From: Aestuariirhabdus haliotis
Lineage (GTDB): Bacteria; Pseudomonadota; Gammaproteobacteria; Pseudomonadales; Aestuariirhabdaceae
Assembly (NCBI RefSeq): GCF_023509475.1
Contig: NZ_JAKSDZ010000001.1
Span: 1 to 64,000, forward strand
Length of the DNA: 64,000 nt
Direction of reading: 5' to 3'
The notes under the pieces: generated by a model
The model's input: only the letters and a program-made list of their open reading frames with translations
Told to the model about the DNA's origin: nothing
The model's database searches: none
Translations under genes and position numbers: made by a program
Part shown: positions 1 to 8,527 of the stretch, one piece after another
How positions within the stretch are numbered: position 1 is the first letter of the stretch
Layout of the letters: every line of letters begins with the position of its first letter

Positions 1-178
1 AATTAGTTACTCATTTAGATCCCGGATACATTACCGCAAACTAATTTGTCGTTATACTTGCAAAAGGAGGGCGAGTCATACATTACATTTGACACTCCAC
101 CCCATCAATAACATCCTTACCCAAAAACACTGCAGGTTATAAGGGCTCTGAGATTACCACAAAAAAACGGACACAAAA

Positions 179-421
179 TTAGGAGGCATATTTAGCCTCA
201 TACTCCATCAGTGTCATATAACTCAAAGTCGCATGCCGTCGAACCCTGTTATAAAACACCTCTATGTATCCAAAAATGCTTTTCCTGGCCTCTGCTCGTG
301 TTCGGTAATCTTCATGATGAACCCATTCATTATTCAAACTACCAAAAAAACTTTCAGCTACCGCATTATCCAGACACTCCCCTTTTCGGCTCATGCTGCA
401 TAGCATCTGGTTTTCATGTAA
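179..421 (-). pseudogene. IS3-family transposase, C-terminal remnant
   Basis: About 80 codons match the last part of an IS3/IS150-type OrfB integrase-core transposase. Visible are the SMSRKGECLDNA block, the AESFFGSLNNEW stretch holding the final catalytic Glu of the DDE triad, and the C-terminal FYNRVRRHATLSYMTLMEYE block that ends most members. The N-terminal HTH and the two catalytic Asp residues are missing. Reading upstream from about 421, the frame runs into short direct repeats (gaaaaccttcggggtc, twice between about 429 and 460), so the break lies there. The sequence cggacacaaaattagg at about 163-178 may be the end of the element. Non-functional relic; family assignment is secure, subgroup is not. 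Confidence 0.8.
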
Positions 422-454
422 AACCTTCGAAAACCTTCGGGGTCGAAAACCTTC

Positions 455-478
455 GGGGTCAGGCCTTACATTTGACAC
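455..478 (+). repeat. 24-bp repeat, left copy of an inverted pair
   Basis: This 24-mer (ggggtcaggc...tttgacac) is repeated in inverted orientation at 634-657 with a single mismatch. Its 15-base outer part recurs inverted at 513-527, and its inner ttacatttgacac recurs at about 83-95. From memory, sequences of this kind are scattered in Gammaproteobacteria near REP-associated (IS200-like) tyrosine transposases, but no such transposase is in view. Confidence 0.6.
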
Positions 479-633
479 ACGCTCAAGACAGAATTCTTAA
501 AGCATGTAAGACGTAAGGCCTGACCCCGATGATTCCGAACCACATCAAACCATAAAGAAGAATGTCGTGTGAATTATTTACCGAAAAAAACTAAAGCTTT
601 CTAACTTTCTTACTCATCAACCGGAGCAAATAA

Positions 634-657
634 GTGTCAAATGTAAGACCTGACCCC
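634..657 (-). repeat. 24-bp repeat, right copy of an inverted pair
   Basis: Inverted copy of 455-478 (23 of 24 positions). It abuts the exact point where the oxidoreductase fragment at 659-796 loses its reading frame, so the repeat-bearing segment probably inserted into or replaced the rest of that gene. Confidence 0.6.
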
Positions 658-658
658 T

Positions 659-796
659 TTAATTCATCTTGGCGTCAACAGGGTTCACACCACAAGCATC
701 AACCCTGATCAAAACATCCGTATCACCAATCTCAGGCACCGGAAGATCAGACACTCTGAATTCATCGGTCTCGGGATCAAATGTAAGTGCTTGCAT
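659..796 (-). pseudogene. MDR-family oxidoreductase, N-terminal fragment (45 aa)
   Basis: Translating the minus strand from ATG at 796 gives 45 residues: MQALTFDPETDEFRVSDLP followed by VPEIGDTDVLIRVDACGVNP and VDAKMN. This is the start of the GroES-like fold of medium-chain dehydrogenase/reductases of the quinone-oxidoreductase or zinc alcohol-dehydrogenase type; full members are about 320-340 aa. The frame stops at 659, one base after the 24-bp repeat at 634-657. No cofactor domain follows, so the gene is broken. Recognised by its family pattern; the exact substrate class cannot be told. Confidence 0.7.
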
Positions 797-1020
797 AAAT
801 TATCGCTTTGTTTGGTTAGACAGCACCCATTCAGTCGCTAATGGAAGTACTTTAAGTAAAGCTGCTTTTTTCACATTAGAAAGGCACTATCAGGCAGCGG
901 TAAGCAACAACTGAAAAGGGTTAAACCAATACTGACCTCTACAGCTTTGATGCTCCCCTTCACTTGAAGCTGAGCTATTGCAGCCCTTTTACGGAACTAC
1001 AACCTTTAACTCAACTATTT
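797..1020. other. Intergenic, nothing recognised
   Basis: No convincing gene. A plus-strand open frame from 669 to 914 runs across the oxidoreductase fragment and has no recognisable family, so it is treated as a shadow. Confidence 0.5.
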
Positions 1021-1512
1021 CTAATAGCCTCTTTTATTAAGCCATTTCGCTGCATATTTACCGCTGGCTTTAGCAATTTTTTCTAAACGATCACATGCCG
1101 TAAATGCCCACTTTGAATTTATTTTCTTAGAAAATTCATCAACAATTTCACCATTTTTCATTACTGAAACACTTATAATTGCTTCAGATATAGGCCTAAA
1201 TGAAAATGGATGGAAGGCGTTTGGAGTTACGTCATTAAACTTCATTTTAATTACAAACTGATCATCACTGATATTGGTTATGTCTTTTGATAAGACACTA
1301 TTTAATGAATAGGTCCTTGAATACAGCAAGAATGATGACTCCACCTCCTCAAGCATAAAACATTCATTTATTACATTTATATTAGTCCCTTTTGCATAAG
1401 TAGGTGGCGATACAATAAATTTCGCTTCAACCGGATCAACAAGATCCACTTTTTTAGAACTGCAACCGGATCCAACTGATATTATGATAAAAATAACTAT
1501 AAACCTTACCAT
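1021..1512 (-). CDS. Putative lipoprotein, unknown function
   Basis: A 163-residue protein. It opens with a charged residue, a hydrophobic segment (IVIFIIISVGSGC) and a lipobox-like VGSGC, so it is likely processed by signal peptidase II and anchored by its Cys. The mature part is a soluble, beta-rich-looking domain with no family I recognise. The gene is clearly richer in A+T than the selenium genes to its right and lies next to an IS scar, which suggests recent arrival. It stands alone. Confidence 0.6.
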   Translation of the reverse strand: MVRFIVIFIIISVGSGCSSKKVDLVDPVEAKFIVSPPTYAKGTNINVINECFMLEEVESSFLLYSRTYSLNSVLSKDITNISDDQFVIKMKFNDVTPNAFHPFSFRPISEAIISVSVMKNGEIVDEFSKKINSKWAFTACDRLEKIAKASGKYAAKWLNKRGY

Positions 1513-1785
1513 CGTTTTTTGACTCTCCTTTTCACGATTTAAATGAGCTGTTTGAAAATCACTTTATAGATTATAAAGACTCTGTAGCAGGTTTATTGAA
1601 CCCCCATTAAGACGTATCACAACCTTCCCCACAATTGATTGCTTTCCAGTTATCAATTACTTCCTACATTCAAAAATCCAGGACTCTAGCCCATTAACAC
1701 CAACTCAGTAATCTCTCTAAAATTCAGCTTATATGAAAACTTTATTTTCAGAATGCACTTCCACTCAATATCCCCTCTATACAAT

Positions 1786-3291
1786 TTACCCTCCCGAAGA
1801 AACACCTCCCAGCTTCACCCCAAACGTCAGCCGCAATCTTGACCGAATATTGTGAGAAATCGCATCAACAGCCACATTGAGCGCCGCTGTGATTGCGATC
1901 AACACCATCGCTCGATCGAGGCGAATATCCTGGATGGCGCTGTCGATGTAAAACCCCAATGTGGTGATACCCAAAATGCCCAGGATGGCGGTTTCACGCT
2001 GGATAATCTCCCAGCGATAAAAGAGAAACGCGAGGAACTGATTATAGATACCCGGCAGGACTTCATAGGCGTAACGATTGATACCTGTCGGGCTGTCAGG
2101 CCGAAGTGACAATGCATGACTGTAACGCCCCATCAGGTGAGCGATGATAGCGCCATTGTGCAGCGCCAGGGCAATGACCGCAGGCAACATCGACGGCCCC
2201 CAAAGCGCCAGTAGAATAAAAGCCAGGATATATTCCGGGGTTGAGCGCATCACCACCAAAAATAGATGACCGAACATCCGACCGGCTCGTTGAAAAAAAA
2301 GTTTTGAGATCAACGGAAACCACAGCAGAGCAATAAAGCCTGTCAATACCAATGCCAGCTGGGTTAACAACAGTGTGTTGACTATGCCGGGCAGAGCATC
2401 GCTCACAAAAAGCTCCGAAAACCAACGCCACAGCCCCTCCAGCCCTTCACCGTTGCGCAGTGGTAATGGCACGATATCCTGGATAAAAAAGCGACTGACA
2501 TTAGCCAGGGAAATAGTCGCATCATTAGCAATGATAAAAGGCGCTGCAATCAGGTACACAGGCAACAGCCGGGGTCGCGCCCAGAATTTCAAGCTGGCGA
2601 TGATGACGTAGAACAGAATCAACAGCGCCCATACCTCAGCGTAGTTGCCCTCCATAAAGGCCGTGCTCAGGTAATAACCCAGCGTGGGTAAACCCACAAA
2701 ACCCAGCACAGCACTGGAACGCAAACCGCACTCCAAACGGTAGCTGGTGTAACTGACAAAGTGTTGCCAGAGGGCCGGTAGCCGTGCGTAAAAAAAAGCG
2801 GATAACGGGCCTGCTCGCTGCCGCATAACCTCGTAGGCCCGGCGATCCCCCTCTTCCAGAATTTCAGCATAGACCTTGGCAAAGGTGGCCGCGTAGGGGA
2901 TGCCCAGGGCTAACAATCCGGTCAGGGGGTGCAAACCAAAAATCTGTAAAAAAATCAGCGCCCAGAACAGTTCGTGCACAGCCCGCAAGGAGGCACATAA
3001 CATACGTAACCAGCGCCAGTGAAACAGTTGCGCCAGACCAAAACCCACCAGAGCGCCACCCGATACGCCCAGTAGGGCAAAGGCCAGAGTCTGCAACAGA
3101 GCTGCTATCGGCGCTTCGATAGCCGCCAGAGACGGTTGCAACAGCCCACCAAATAGCCGGCCCAATTCGGCCCAGGGGTCGTAGGTACTGATACTCAAAT
3201 CGGCAAAGGGAAGACACAGCAGTGCGGTGCACACGAACAACCAGCTAACTTTCCAGCGCCCCGAGCGACGATAGCGAATCGGGCTATTCAC
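1786..3291 (-). CDS. ABC importer permease, tandem PhnE-like (putative selenium importer)
   Basis: Inner-membrane permease of the phosphonate/phosphite importer type, about 501 aa, carrying two fused permease halves. Each half has the family's cytoplasmic EAA-like loop: YEVMRQRAGPLSAFFYARLP in the first, YEVLPGIYNQFLAFLFYRWE in the second. The start chosen is GTG at 3291, whose GTGAATAG overlaps the stop of the ATPase gene by 8 bases; an upstream ATG at 3408 would add 39 unlikely residues inside the ATPase gene. It is last in the run senB - binding protein - ATPase - permease. Family membership is clear; selenium as substrate is inferred from the neighbours. Confidence 0.85.
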   Translation of the reverse strand: MNSPIRYRRSGRWKVSWLFVCTALLCLPFADLSISTYDPWAELGRLFGGLLQPSLAAIEAPIAALLQTLAFALLGVSGGALVGFGLAQLFHWRWLRMLCASLRAVHELFWALIFLQIFGLHPLTGLLALGIPYAATFAKVYAEILEEGDRRAYEVMRQRAGPLSAFFYARLPALWQHFVSYTSYRLECGLRSSAVLGFVGLPTLGYYLSTAFMEGNYAEVWALLILFYVIIASLKFWARPRLLPVYLIAAPFIIANDATISLANVSRFFIQDIVPLPLRNGEGLEGLWRWFSELFVSDALPGIVNTLLLTQLALVLTGFIALLWFPLISKLFFQRAGRMFGHLFLVVMRSTPEYILAFILLALWGPSMLPAVIALALHNGAIIAHLMGRYSHALSLRPDSPTGINRYAYEVLPGIYNQFLAFLFYRWEIIQRETAILGILGITTLGFYIDSAIQDIRLDRAMVLIAITAALNVAVDAISHNIRSRLRLTFGVKLGGVSSGG

Positions 3292-3934
3292 CGTAAATCT
3301 CGAGCAGATCCCTGCGTTGTAATTCCTGGGTCGGAGCATCCAGAGTGATGCGCCCCTGATCGAGACCAATGATTCGGTCGCAATAAGCCAGCGCCAGATC
3401 AATATCATGCATGGCCAATACCAGGGTATCGAAATGCTCGCAGAGCTGGCTCATCACCAGTTTGGATTGCTGCTCATCCAAAGATGATACTGGCTCATCT
3501 CCGAAAAGCACATCGCCACCCTGCATCATGGCTCGGGCAATGGCGGCACGCTGCTGTTGGCCACCCGACAGCTGTGCAACCGGCTCAAACAACTTATCAT
3601 CGAGCTGTAAGCGCTGCAGGATTGCTTTCACTTCGGTCACCGGCAGCGAGAGCGGTTTCACCAGATTGACCAGGTTGTACCACAGAGGTTTGCGTTCGAG
3701 CTGTCCCATATACACGTTATGGTATAGAGATAAACTGCTAACCAAACCGTAATCCTGTGGCACCAGGGCAATTTTTTTAGGCAGCTGCTCATACAGCAGT
3801 TTCAGCAGAGTCGACTTACCCGCACCACTGCGACCTATCAACGCCACTTTCTGGCCGGCAGGAATCTCCAGACTGATATCGTGCAGGGCAACTTTATCGT
3901 TGTAATTAGCGTTGACGGAGTCAAGATGAAACAT
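3284..3934 (-). CDS. ABC importer ATPase, PhnC-like
   Basis: A 216-residue nucleotide-binding subunit. It shows Walker A (GRSGAGKS, about residue 33), a Q-loop (ALVPQDYGL), the ABC signature LSGGQQQR, Walker B with DEPVSSLD, and the switch His in LAMHDIDLA. It is closest in layout to PhnC-type ATPases that pair with tandem PhnE permeases. It sits 42 bases after the binding-protein gene and overlaps the permease gene by 8 bases, so the three are translated as a unit. It would power import by the adjoining permease. Confidence 0.9.
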   Translation of the reverse strand: MFHLDSVNANYNDKVALHDISLEIPAGQKVALIGRSGAGKSTLLKLLYEQLPKKIALVPQDYGLVSSLSLYHNVYMGQLERKPLWYNLVNLVKPLSLPVTEVKAILQRLQLDDKLFEPVAQLSGGQQQRAAIARAMMQGGDVLFGDEPVSSLDEQQSKLVMSQLCEHFDTLVLAMHDIDLALAYCDRIIGLDQGRITLDAPTQELQRRDLLEIYGE

Positions 3935-3976
3935 GGCGACAAAGTTGTCCTGACGGATAAAGAAACATTCGACGAT

Positions 3977-4858
3977 TTAGTCGAGCAGGCCGATCTCTTT
4001 CGCGGTGTCCAAAATGGCCTGGTAATCGCTGTTGTCCGCTTCGATAAATCGGCTACGGGGGAACGCATCCAGCAATGCTTTGTCTTCCATGTTCAGTAAC
4101 GCTTGCTTGACTCGCTCTTTGAAACCTTCCCCCCAGACTGCATCAACATCGCCGCGAATGCTCCACTGATAATCGGGATAGGTTGGCGTTTTCCAGATGA
4201 CCGATACCTTGCTGGTATCCACCTTGCCAGCCGCTACGGCTTTTTCCCAGACTTTGTAGTTGGTTGCACCTACCTGATAGGAGCCGGCTTCCACCAGAGC
4301 GATGGTGCGCGAGTGATTGCCGCTGAAACCAACCGAGGGGAACAGCTCTTTCGGCGTTTTACCCAGCACATCACGAATGTAGTATTCGGGCATCAACCGA
4401 CCGGACGTCGAACCTTTGGAACCAAAGGTAAAGGTTTTGCCGGCGATAGCCTTGGGGAATTCCTCGGTTGGTTGCAAACCGGTACTGTGATGGGCAATAA
4501 AGTAGGTGACGAATTCTGTGTCTTCATAACCCTGGGCGATGGCCTGAGAGTCTGGCACCAACAAGCGAGCCCGCACCCCCGACAGACCACCGAACCAGGC
4601 CAACTGTATCTGGTCATTACGAAACGCCGTAATGGCGGCGGCGTAGGAGTTAACCGGAACGTATTTCACCGGAACACCCAACTCCTTGCTGAGATAGGTG
4701 GCTATCTTGCCAAAACGCTTCATCAGCTGCGCCTGATCCTGATCAGGAATGGCCGAGAACACCAGGGTTTTGGTTTCAGCGCTGGCCGCACCCGAAAAGG
4801 TTGCCAACGACAACACCATCAGGGTCACGGTAAAAAATCGACTGATTAAAGTTTCCAT
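3977..4858 (-). CDS. Periplasmic binding protein, PhnD-like (putative selenate/selenium type)
   Basis: A 293-residue solute-binding protein with an N-terminal signal peptide (VLSLATFSGAASA, cleavage about residue 27). The body is PhnD-like, with WFGGLSGVRARLLVP and the ligand-loop pattern FTFGSKGSTSGRLMPEYYI. The ATG at 4858 is preceded by a good ribosome site (aggag). From memory, one clade of these proteins is catalogued as a putative selenate transporter because it travels with selD; the position here, between a SenB-type gene and importer genes in a block with selD, fits that clade. Phosphonate or phosphite remain alternatives, but no C-P lyase or phosphonate enzyme is in view. Confidence 0.85.
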   Translation of the reverse strand: METLISRFFTVTLMVLSLATFSGAASAETKTLVFSAIPDQDQAQLMKRFGKIATYLSKELGVPVKYVPVNSYAAAITAFRNDQIQLAWFGGLSGVRARLLVPDSQAIAQGYEDTEFVTYFIAHHSTGLQPTEEFPKAIAGKTFTFGSKGSTSGRLMPEYYIRDVLGKTPKELFPSVGFSGNHSRTIALVEAGSYQVGATNYKVWEKAVAAGKVDTSKVSVIWKTPTYPDYQWSIRGDVDAVWGEGFKERVKQALLNMEDKALLDAFPRSRFIEADNSDYQAILDTAKEIGLLD

Positions 4859-4986
4859 CTTTGCTCCTAGCTATCCTGTTTCAGGGTTTTCTATATCTTG
4901 ATCAATCCGTACTGAAATAAAAACATCTCACGTACGATACGAGTCAGCTCATCGATGTCTCTGGTTCAGTTCTTGGCGAGCCGCCC

Positions 4987-5934
4987 TCAAAACTGACTTA
5001 ACAATCTTTGCCAGGCTTGGCTTTCAGCCGCTTCGCTAAAGCGCGGACGCAGCGCCAGACAGGCCTGTTCCAAGGTTTGATAAAATGCAGGCTCGCATTC
5101 TACCCGCATCAATAACTCGAACAAAGCGACCTCATCCCCAACCGGGAAATAACCCGGGTATTCGGGACCCAGCAAGCCGATGGAACCCTCAATGCTGGAA
5201 GCGACCACGGGTATTTTGGCCATCACGGCTTCGGAAATTACATTCGCTCCACCCTCCATCAATGAGGGTAACAGCAATAGCTGTGTGCGACGGTAAATAC
5301 GGCGTATCTCTGCATGCGACACCTCATCATGCCAATGGTAACGGGGGTTGCTTGCCATCTCGACCCGAGCCCTATCCGCCCAGTCAGGGGTATGGGCTTT
5401 ACCGTAATGATGCACCTGAATACGACTGCTACTGGGCAAATTGCGCACGGCCAGAGCCGGCCGCAGGGGGTCTTTCTCCTCTCGCAGATGCCCCATCACC
5501 GCAATATGAAAATAACGACGATAGGGATCGCGCCCGTTAACCGGCTTGGCAGACTGGTAGATTATCTGCATTTTATCCTGATACCGAGGGGGCAGCCGTT
5601 GGCCGATCAGATCGTGCAAGCCCACGAGCCGATCGGCCAATTCGATACTGCGCAGGGTTACTCGCGGATCGCTCTCCAGAAAACGGTAAGCATCGGTACC
5701 GGCGATACCGACGATCAACGGCCGGTCAGGGTAGCGATCACGATAAGCGACCACGGCCTCGGCGCTGCGCCAGGCATGCAATGCAATCATCAGGTCCGCC
5801 CGCTGGCCTTGATATCGGGTTGCCACTTCGACCCGATGCCCGAGTGTTCTCAGTATCTGCGCCCAGCGTGCCGCCGTGGTTCTATTACCCGCCAGAGAGG
5901 TTGCAGGTGCTGGAGTGATCAGAATAATGCGCAT
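4987..5934 (-). CDS. senB: Glycosyltransferase, selenosugar synthase SenB type
   Basis: A GT-B-fold glycosyltransferase of about 315 aa. SenB proteins (known from the senABC pathway) use a UDP-sugar and selenophosphate to make a 1-selenosugar, the selenium donor for selenoneine. Visible are the first strand MRIILITPAPATSLAGNRTT with the GNRTTAARW motif, the acceptor-domain IVGIAGTDAYRFLESD, and the donor-domain LLLLPSLMEGGANVISEAVM, the usual nucleotide-sugar E-x7-E region. The start is set at 5934, where family members begin; ATG at 5952 is equally possible and neither has a strong ribosome site. It is divergent from the SenA-type gene and 128 bases upstream of the importer genes. Confidence 0.85.
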   Translation of the reverse strand: MRIILITPAPATSLAGNRTTAARWAQILRTLGHRVEVATRYQGQRADLMIALHAWRSAEAVVAYRDRYPDRPLIVGIAGTDAYRFLESDPRVTLRSIELADRLVGLHDLIGQRLPPRYQDKMQIIYQSAKPVNGRDPYRRYFHIAVMGHLREEKDPLRPALAVRNLPSSSRIQVHHYGKAHTPDWADRARVEMASNPRYHWHDEVSHAEIRRIYRRTQLLLLPSLMEGGANVISEAVMAKIPVVASSIEGSIGLLGPEYPGYFPVGDEVALFELLMRVECEPAFYQTLEQACLALRPRFSEAAESQAWQRLLSQF

Positions 5935-6113
5935 AGGGTGAGCATTGGCCATGGGGAAACGTGAGTATGGATCAAAAACGCTCGGCTGGCATCTGCAGTG
6001 TCTGAATCCGCTCAGCACTCACCCGGGGTTCTATAGGCTATTATTTCGGTTTGGCTACTATTGATAGCTGCATAAAAGTACACTCTGCCCAGGTCATTAA
6101 GAAAGGAACAGCC
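5935..6113. promoter_or_regulatory. Divergent control region of the selenium island
   Basis: About 180 bases separate senB (leftward) from senA (rightward), so both arms must be driven from here unless further promoters lie inside. It contains an AT-rich patch (about 6030-6065). I cannot name -10/-35 boxes with confidence and see no long palindrome. The rightward gene has a clear ribosome site (aagaaagga) before ATG at 6114. Confidence 0.45.
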
Positions 6114-7460
6114 ATGGTTCGGCTTAATGCTCAGAAGATCGCCCGCCAGGCCGTAGACGCCCATCAGCGCACTCTGGCCCTGATTGATGGTTTAAGCCCC
6201 GAGCAGATGATGGGGCCGCGGCTGGCCACTGTTAATCCGCTGCGCTGGGAGATCGGCCACGTCGCCTATTTCTACGAGTACTGGGTGCTCCGTCAACACC
6301 TCAAGCAGCCCCCGATCCGCGAAGATGCCGATCAACTCTACGACTCGATCAACATTGCACACGACGACCGCTGGGATCTGCCGCTGCCCTCTGTTGCCGA
6401 TACCCGGGCATATATGGAGCAGGTTCTTGAGCAAATCCTGCAAGCGTTAAACAGTGGTGACGATCCCAGGCGGGACTATCTGGCGCAATACGCGGTGTTT
6501 CACCAGGATATGCACAACGAGGCCTATACCTATACCCGTCAAACCCTGGGCTACCCGGCGCCTTCGCTGACATCCGGGGTGGCCTCCTCCGCCGAACTCT
6601 TTGCTCAAACCCCTTCAACCCAGGCTACCTCCCCGGCGGGAGGGGATGTTCACATTCCCGGTGGCCGTTTTATGCTGGGTGCCAGCCGGAACGAGGCTTT
6701 TGTCTTTGACAACGAAAAATGGGCCCATGAGATCGATATCGCGCCCTTTGCTATCGCCCGTACCGCGGTCAGCAACGGTGATTACCTGGAGTTTGTTGAA
6801 GCCGGTGGCTACCTGCAGTCAAACTATTGGGATGAGGCTGGCTGGCAATGGCTGCAGCAGAGCGGCTTGAGCCACCCCTGTTACTGGCGCCTGGACGCCA
6901 GCGGATGGCAGCTTCGCCAATTCGACCAGTGGCACCCTTTGCCCCTCGAGTGCGCCCTGATCCATGTTTGCTGGCACGAAGCCCAGGCCTATTGCCGCTG
7001 GGCCGATCGGCGTCTGCCGAGCGAAGCCGAATGGGAAGTCGCCGCCAGCGCCGAACCCGATACCCGATCGCATGCCAGCAACCTGGTCCTGCCCAATCGC
7101 AAGCGTTACCTGCCCTGGAGCCACCAGCCAGCATCCGAGGATGACCTTACACCCGCCAACCTCGATGGCTTTGCTTTGGGCGCTCTCGATGTTTCGGCTC
7201 ACGGCGCCGGGGACAGTGCTCTGGGTTGCCGACAGATGATCGGCAATGTCTGGGAATGGACGGCAACCCCCTTTGGCCCCTTTCCCGGGTTTACGCCGGA
7301 CATGTATCAGGACTACTCCCAGCCGCTGTTTGGCAAAACCATGGTGCTGCGCGGTGGGGCCTGGAGCACAAGGGCGCGCATGATTCGTAACACCTGGCGT
7401 ACCTATTACGGTCCGGAGCGCAATGATGTTTTTGCCGGCTTTCGCACCTGCGCCCTCTAG
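6114..7460 (+). CDS. senA: EgtB-like sulfoxide-synthase homologue, selenoneine synthase SenA type
   Basis: A non-haem iron enzyme of about 448 aa. SenA joins hercynine to the SenB selenosugar to make the C-Se bond of selenoneine; EgtB homologues do the sulfur version. The N-terminal DinB-like domain carries the three-His iron site: H49 in EIGHVAYF, and H130 and H134 in FHQDMHNEA. The C-terminal half is an FGE/sulfatase-modifying domain (VHIPGGRFMLGASRNE, RLPSEAEWEVA, GNVWEWT, VLRGGAWSTR, FAGFRTC). The start at 6114 has a good ribosome site; an in-frame codon at 6051 does not. It leads the rightward operon. Sequence alone cannot fully separate SenA from EgtB, but the senB-selD company makes SenA much the better call. 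Confidence 0.87.
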   Translation: MVRLNAQKIARQAVDAHQRTLALIDGLSPEQMMGPRLATVNPLRWEIGHVAYFYEYWVLRQHLKQPPIREDADQLYDSINIAHDDRWDLPLPSVADTRAYMEQVLEQILQALNSGDDPRRDYLAQYAVFHQDMHNEAYTYTRQTLGYPAPSLTSGVASSAELFAQTPSTQATSPAGGDVHIPGGRFMLGASRNEAFVFDNEKWAHEIDIAPFAIARTAVSNGDYLEFVEAGGYLQSNYWDEAGWQWLQQSGLSHPCYWRLDASGWQLRQFDQWHPLPLECALIHVCWHEAQAYCRWADRRLPSEAEWEVAASAEPDTRSHASNLVLPNRKRYLPWSHQPASEDDLTPANLDGFALGALDVSAHGAGDSALGCRQMIGNVWEWTATPFGPFPGFTPDMYQDYSQPLFGKTMVLRGGAWSTRARMIRNTWRTYYGPERNDVFAGFRTCAL

Positions 7461-7528
7461 AGCACCACTGAATATCTTCCATGCTGATCGACAAGCGTCA
7501 TCCTCCTATCTGCGGAGACATCCATAAA

Positions 7529-8527
7529 ATGACAGATATTCACTTTTATGATGAACACTCCGCCCGCGATGAGTTAGCCGAGGATATCATCACCGGACTC
7601 AACCAGCGCCCGGCCAGTATCCCACCCAAGTATTTTTATGATGCCGAGGGCTCCGTCCTGTTCGATGCCATTACCCAGCTGCCTGAGTATTATCCAACCC
7701 GCACCGAAATCGCCATTCTCACTGACAATGCCCGTGATATCGCTGACCAGGTGGGAAGTGGCAGCCTGCTGGTTGAACCCGGCTGCGGCAGTTGCGCCAA
7801 GGTTCGAATTTTACTGGAGGGTTTGCGGCCTCTGGCCTACGTACCCATGGATATCTCCGGCGACCATCTTCGACTGGCGGCCGAAGCCCTGGCGACGGAT
7901 TTCCCCTGGCTGGAAATTCATGCTTCCTGTACCGATTACAGTCGTGTTATGCGCCTGCCCCCCAGCGTTCCGGACGGTATTAGTCTGGCATTCTTTCCCG
8001 GCTCCAGTATCGGCAATTTTGACCCGGCCGACGCCATCAATTTTCTGACGGCTATTGCCCATCTGGTTGGCCAAGGAGGGTATCTATTAATTGGCGTTGA
8101 CCGCAAAAAATCCCACCAGATTCTGCAAGCCGCCTATGACGACAAAGCCGGCATTACGGCACGCTTTAACCTTAACCTGTTAACCCGTATCAACCGCCAA
8201 CTGGGCGCCGACTTCAACCTCAACCAGTGGCGACATCAAGCCCTCTATAACGAGCTTCTGGGCCGCATCGAAATGCACCTGGTAAGCCGATGCCCACAGC
8301 GCATAACCCTGGGTGGAAGAAAATACGATTTTGCCAAAGGTGAAACCATCCACACGGAAAACTCCTACAAGTACCATCCGCAAGAATTTATTGATCTGGC
8401 TGCTCGCGCAGGCTTTGCGGTGCGGGCACAATGGAGCGATCATCAACAACTGTTCAGCGTGTTGCTGTTTCAGGTTGAAACTCCTGCGGTCAGCAATACT
8501 AAAACGGGACCCCACAATCGATCATGA
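7529..8527 (+). CDS. egtD: L-histidine N-alpha-methyltransferase EgtD
   Basis: An enzyme of about 332 aa that trimethylates histidine to hercynine with three SAM, the shared precursor of ergothioneine and selenoneine. Family marks are SIPPKYFYDAEGSVLFDAIT followed by QLPEYYPTRTE near the start, the SAM loop LVEPGCGSCAKVRILLEGL, and LAFFPGSSIGNFDP. The length matches EgtD (about 320). The start is set at 7529 (ggag about 11 bases before); 7481 also opens the frame but adds 16 unlikely residues. It lies 68 bases after senA, and its stop overlaps the start of the SelD gene by 4 bases (ATGA), so the three are one operon. Confidence 0.93.
   Translation: MTDIHFYDEHSARDELAEDIITGLNQRPASIPPKYFYDAEGSVLFDAITQLPEYYPTRTEIAILTDNARDIADQVGSGSLLVEPGCGSCAKVRILLEGLRPLAYVPMDISGDHLRLAAEALATDFPWLEIHASCTDYSRVMRLPPSVPDGISLAFFPGSSIGNFDPADAINFLTAIAHLVGQGGYLLIGVDRKKSHQILQAAYDDKAGITARFNLNLLTRINRQLGADFNLNQWRHQALYNELLGRIEMHLVSRCPQRITLGGRKYDFAKGETIHTENSYKYHPQEFIDLAARAGFAVRAQWSDHQQLFSVLLFQVETPAVSNTKTGPHNRS

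Noticed and set aside
669..914. 81-codon plus-strand open frame
   Set aside because: Overlaps the oxidoreductase fragment on the other strand and shows no family.
4103..4849. 248-codon plus-strand open frame
   Set aside because: It lies antisense to the PhnD-like gene, whose signal peptide and family motifs are clear; composition is that of a shadow frame.
6114..7460. Ergothioneine rather than selenoneine synthase
   Set aside because: Possible from the fold alone, but SenB-type and SelD genes in the same divergent unit and no EgtA, EgtC or EgtE-type gene nearby favour selenium.
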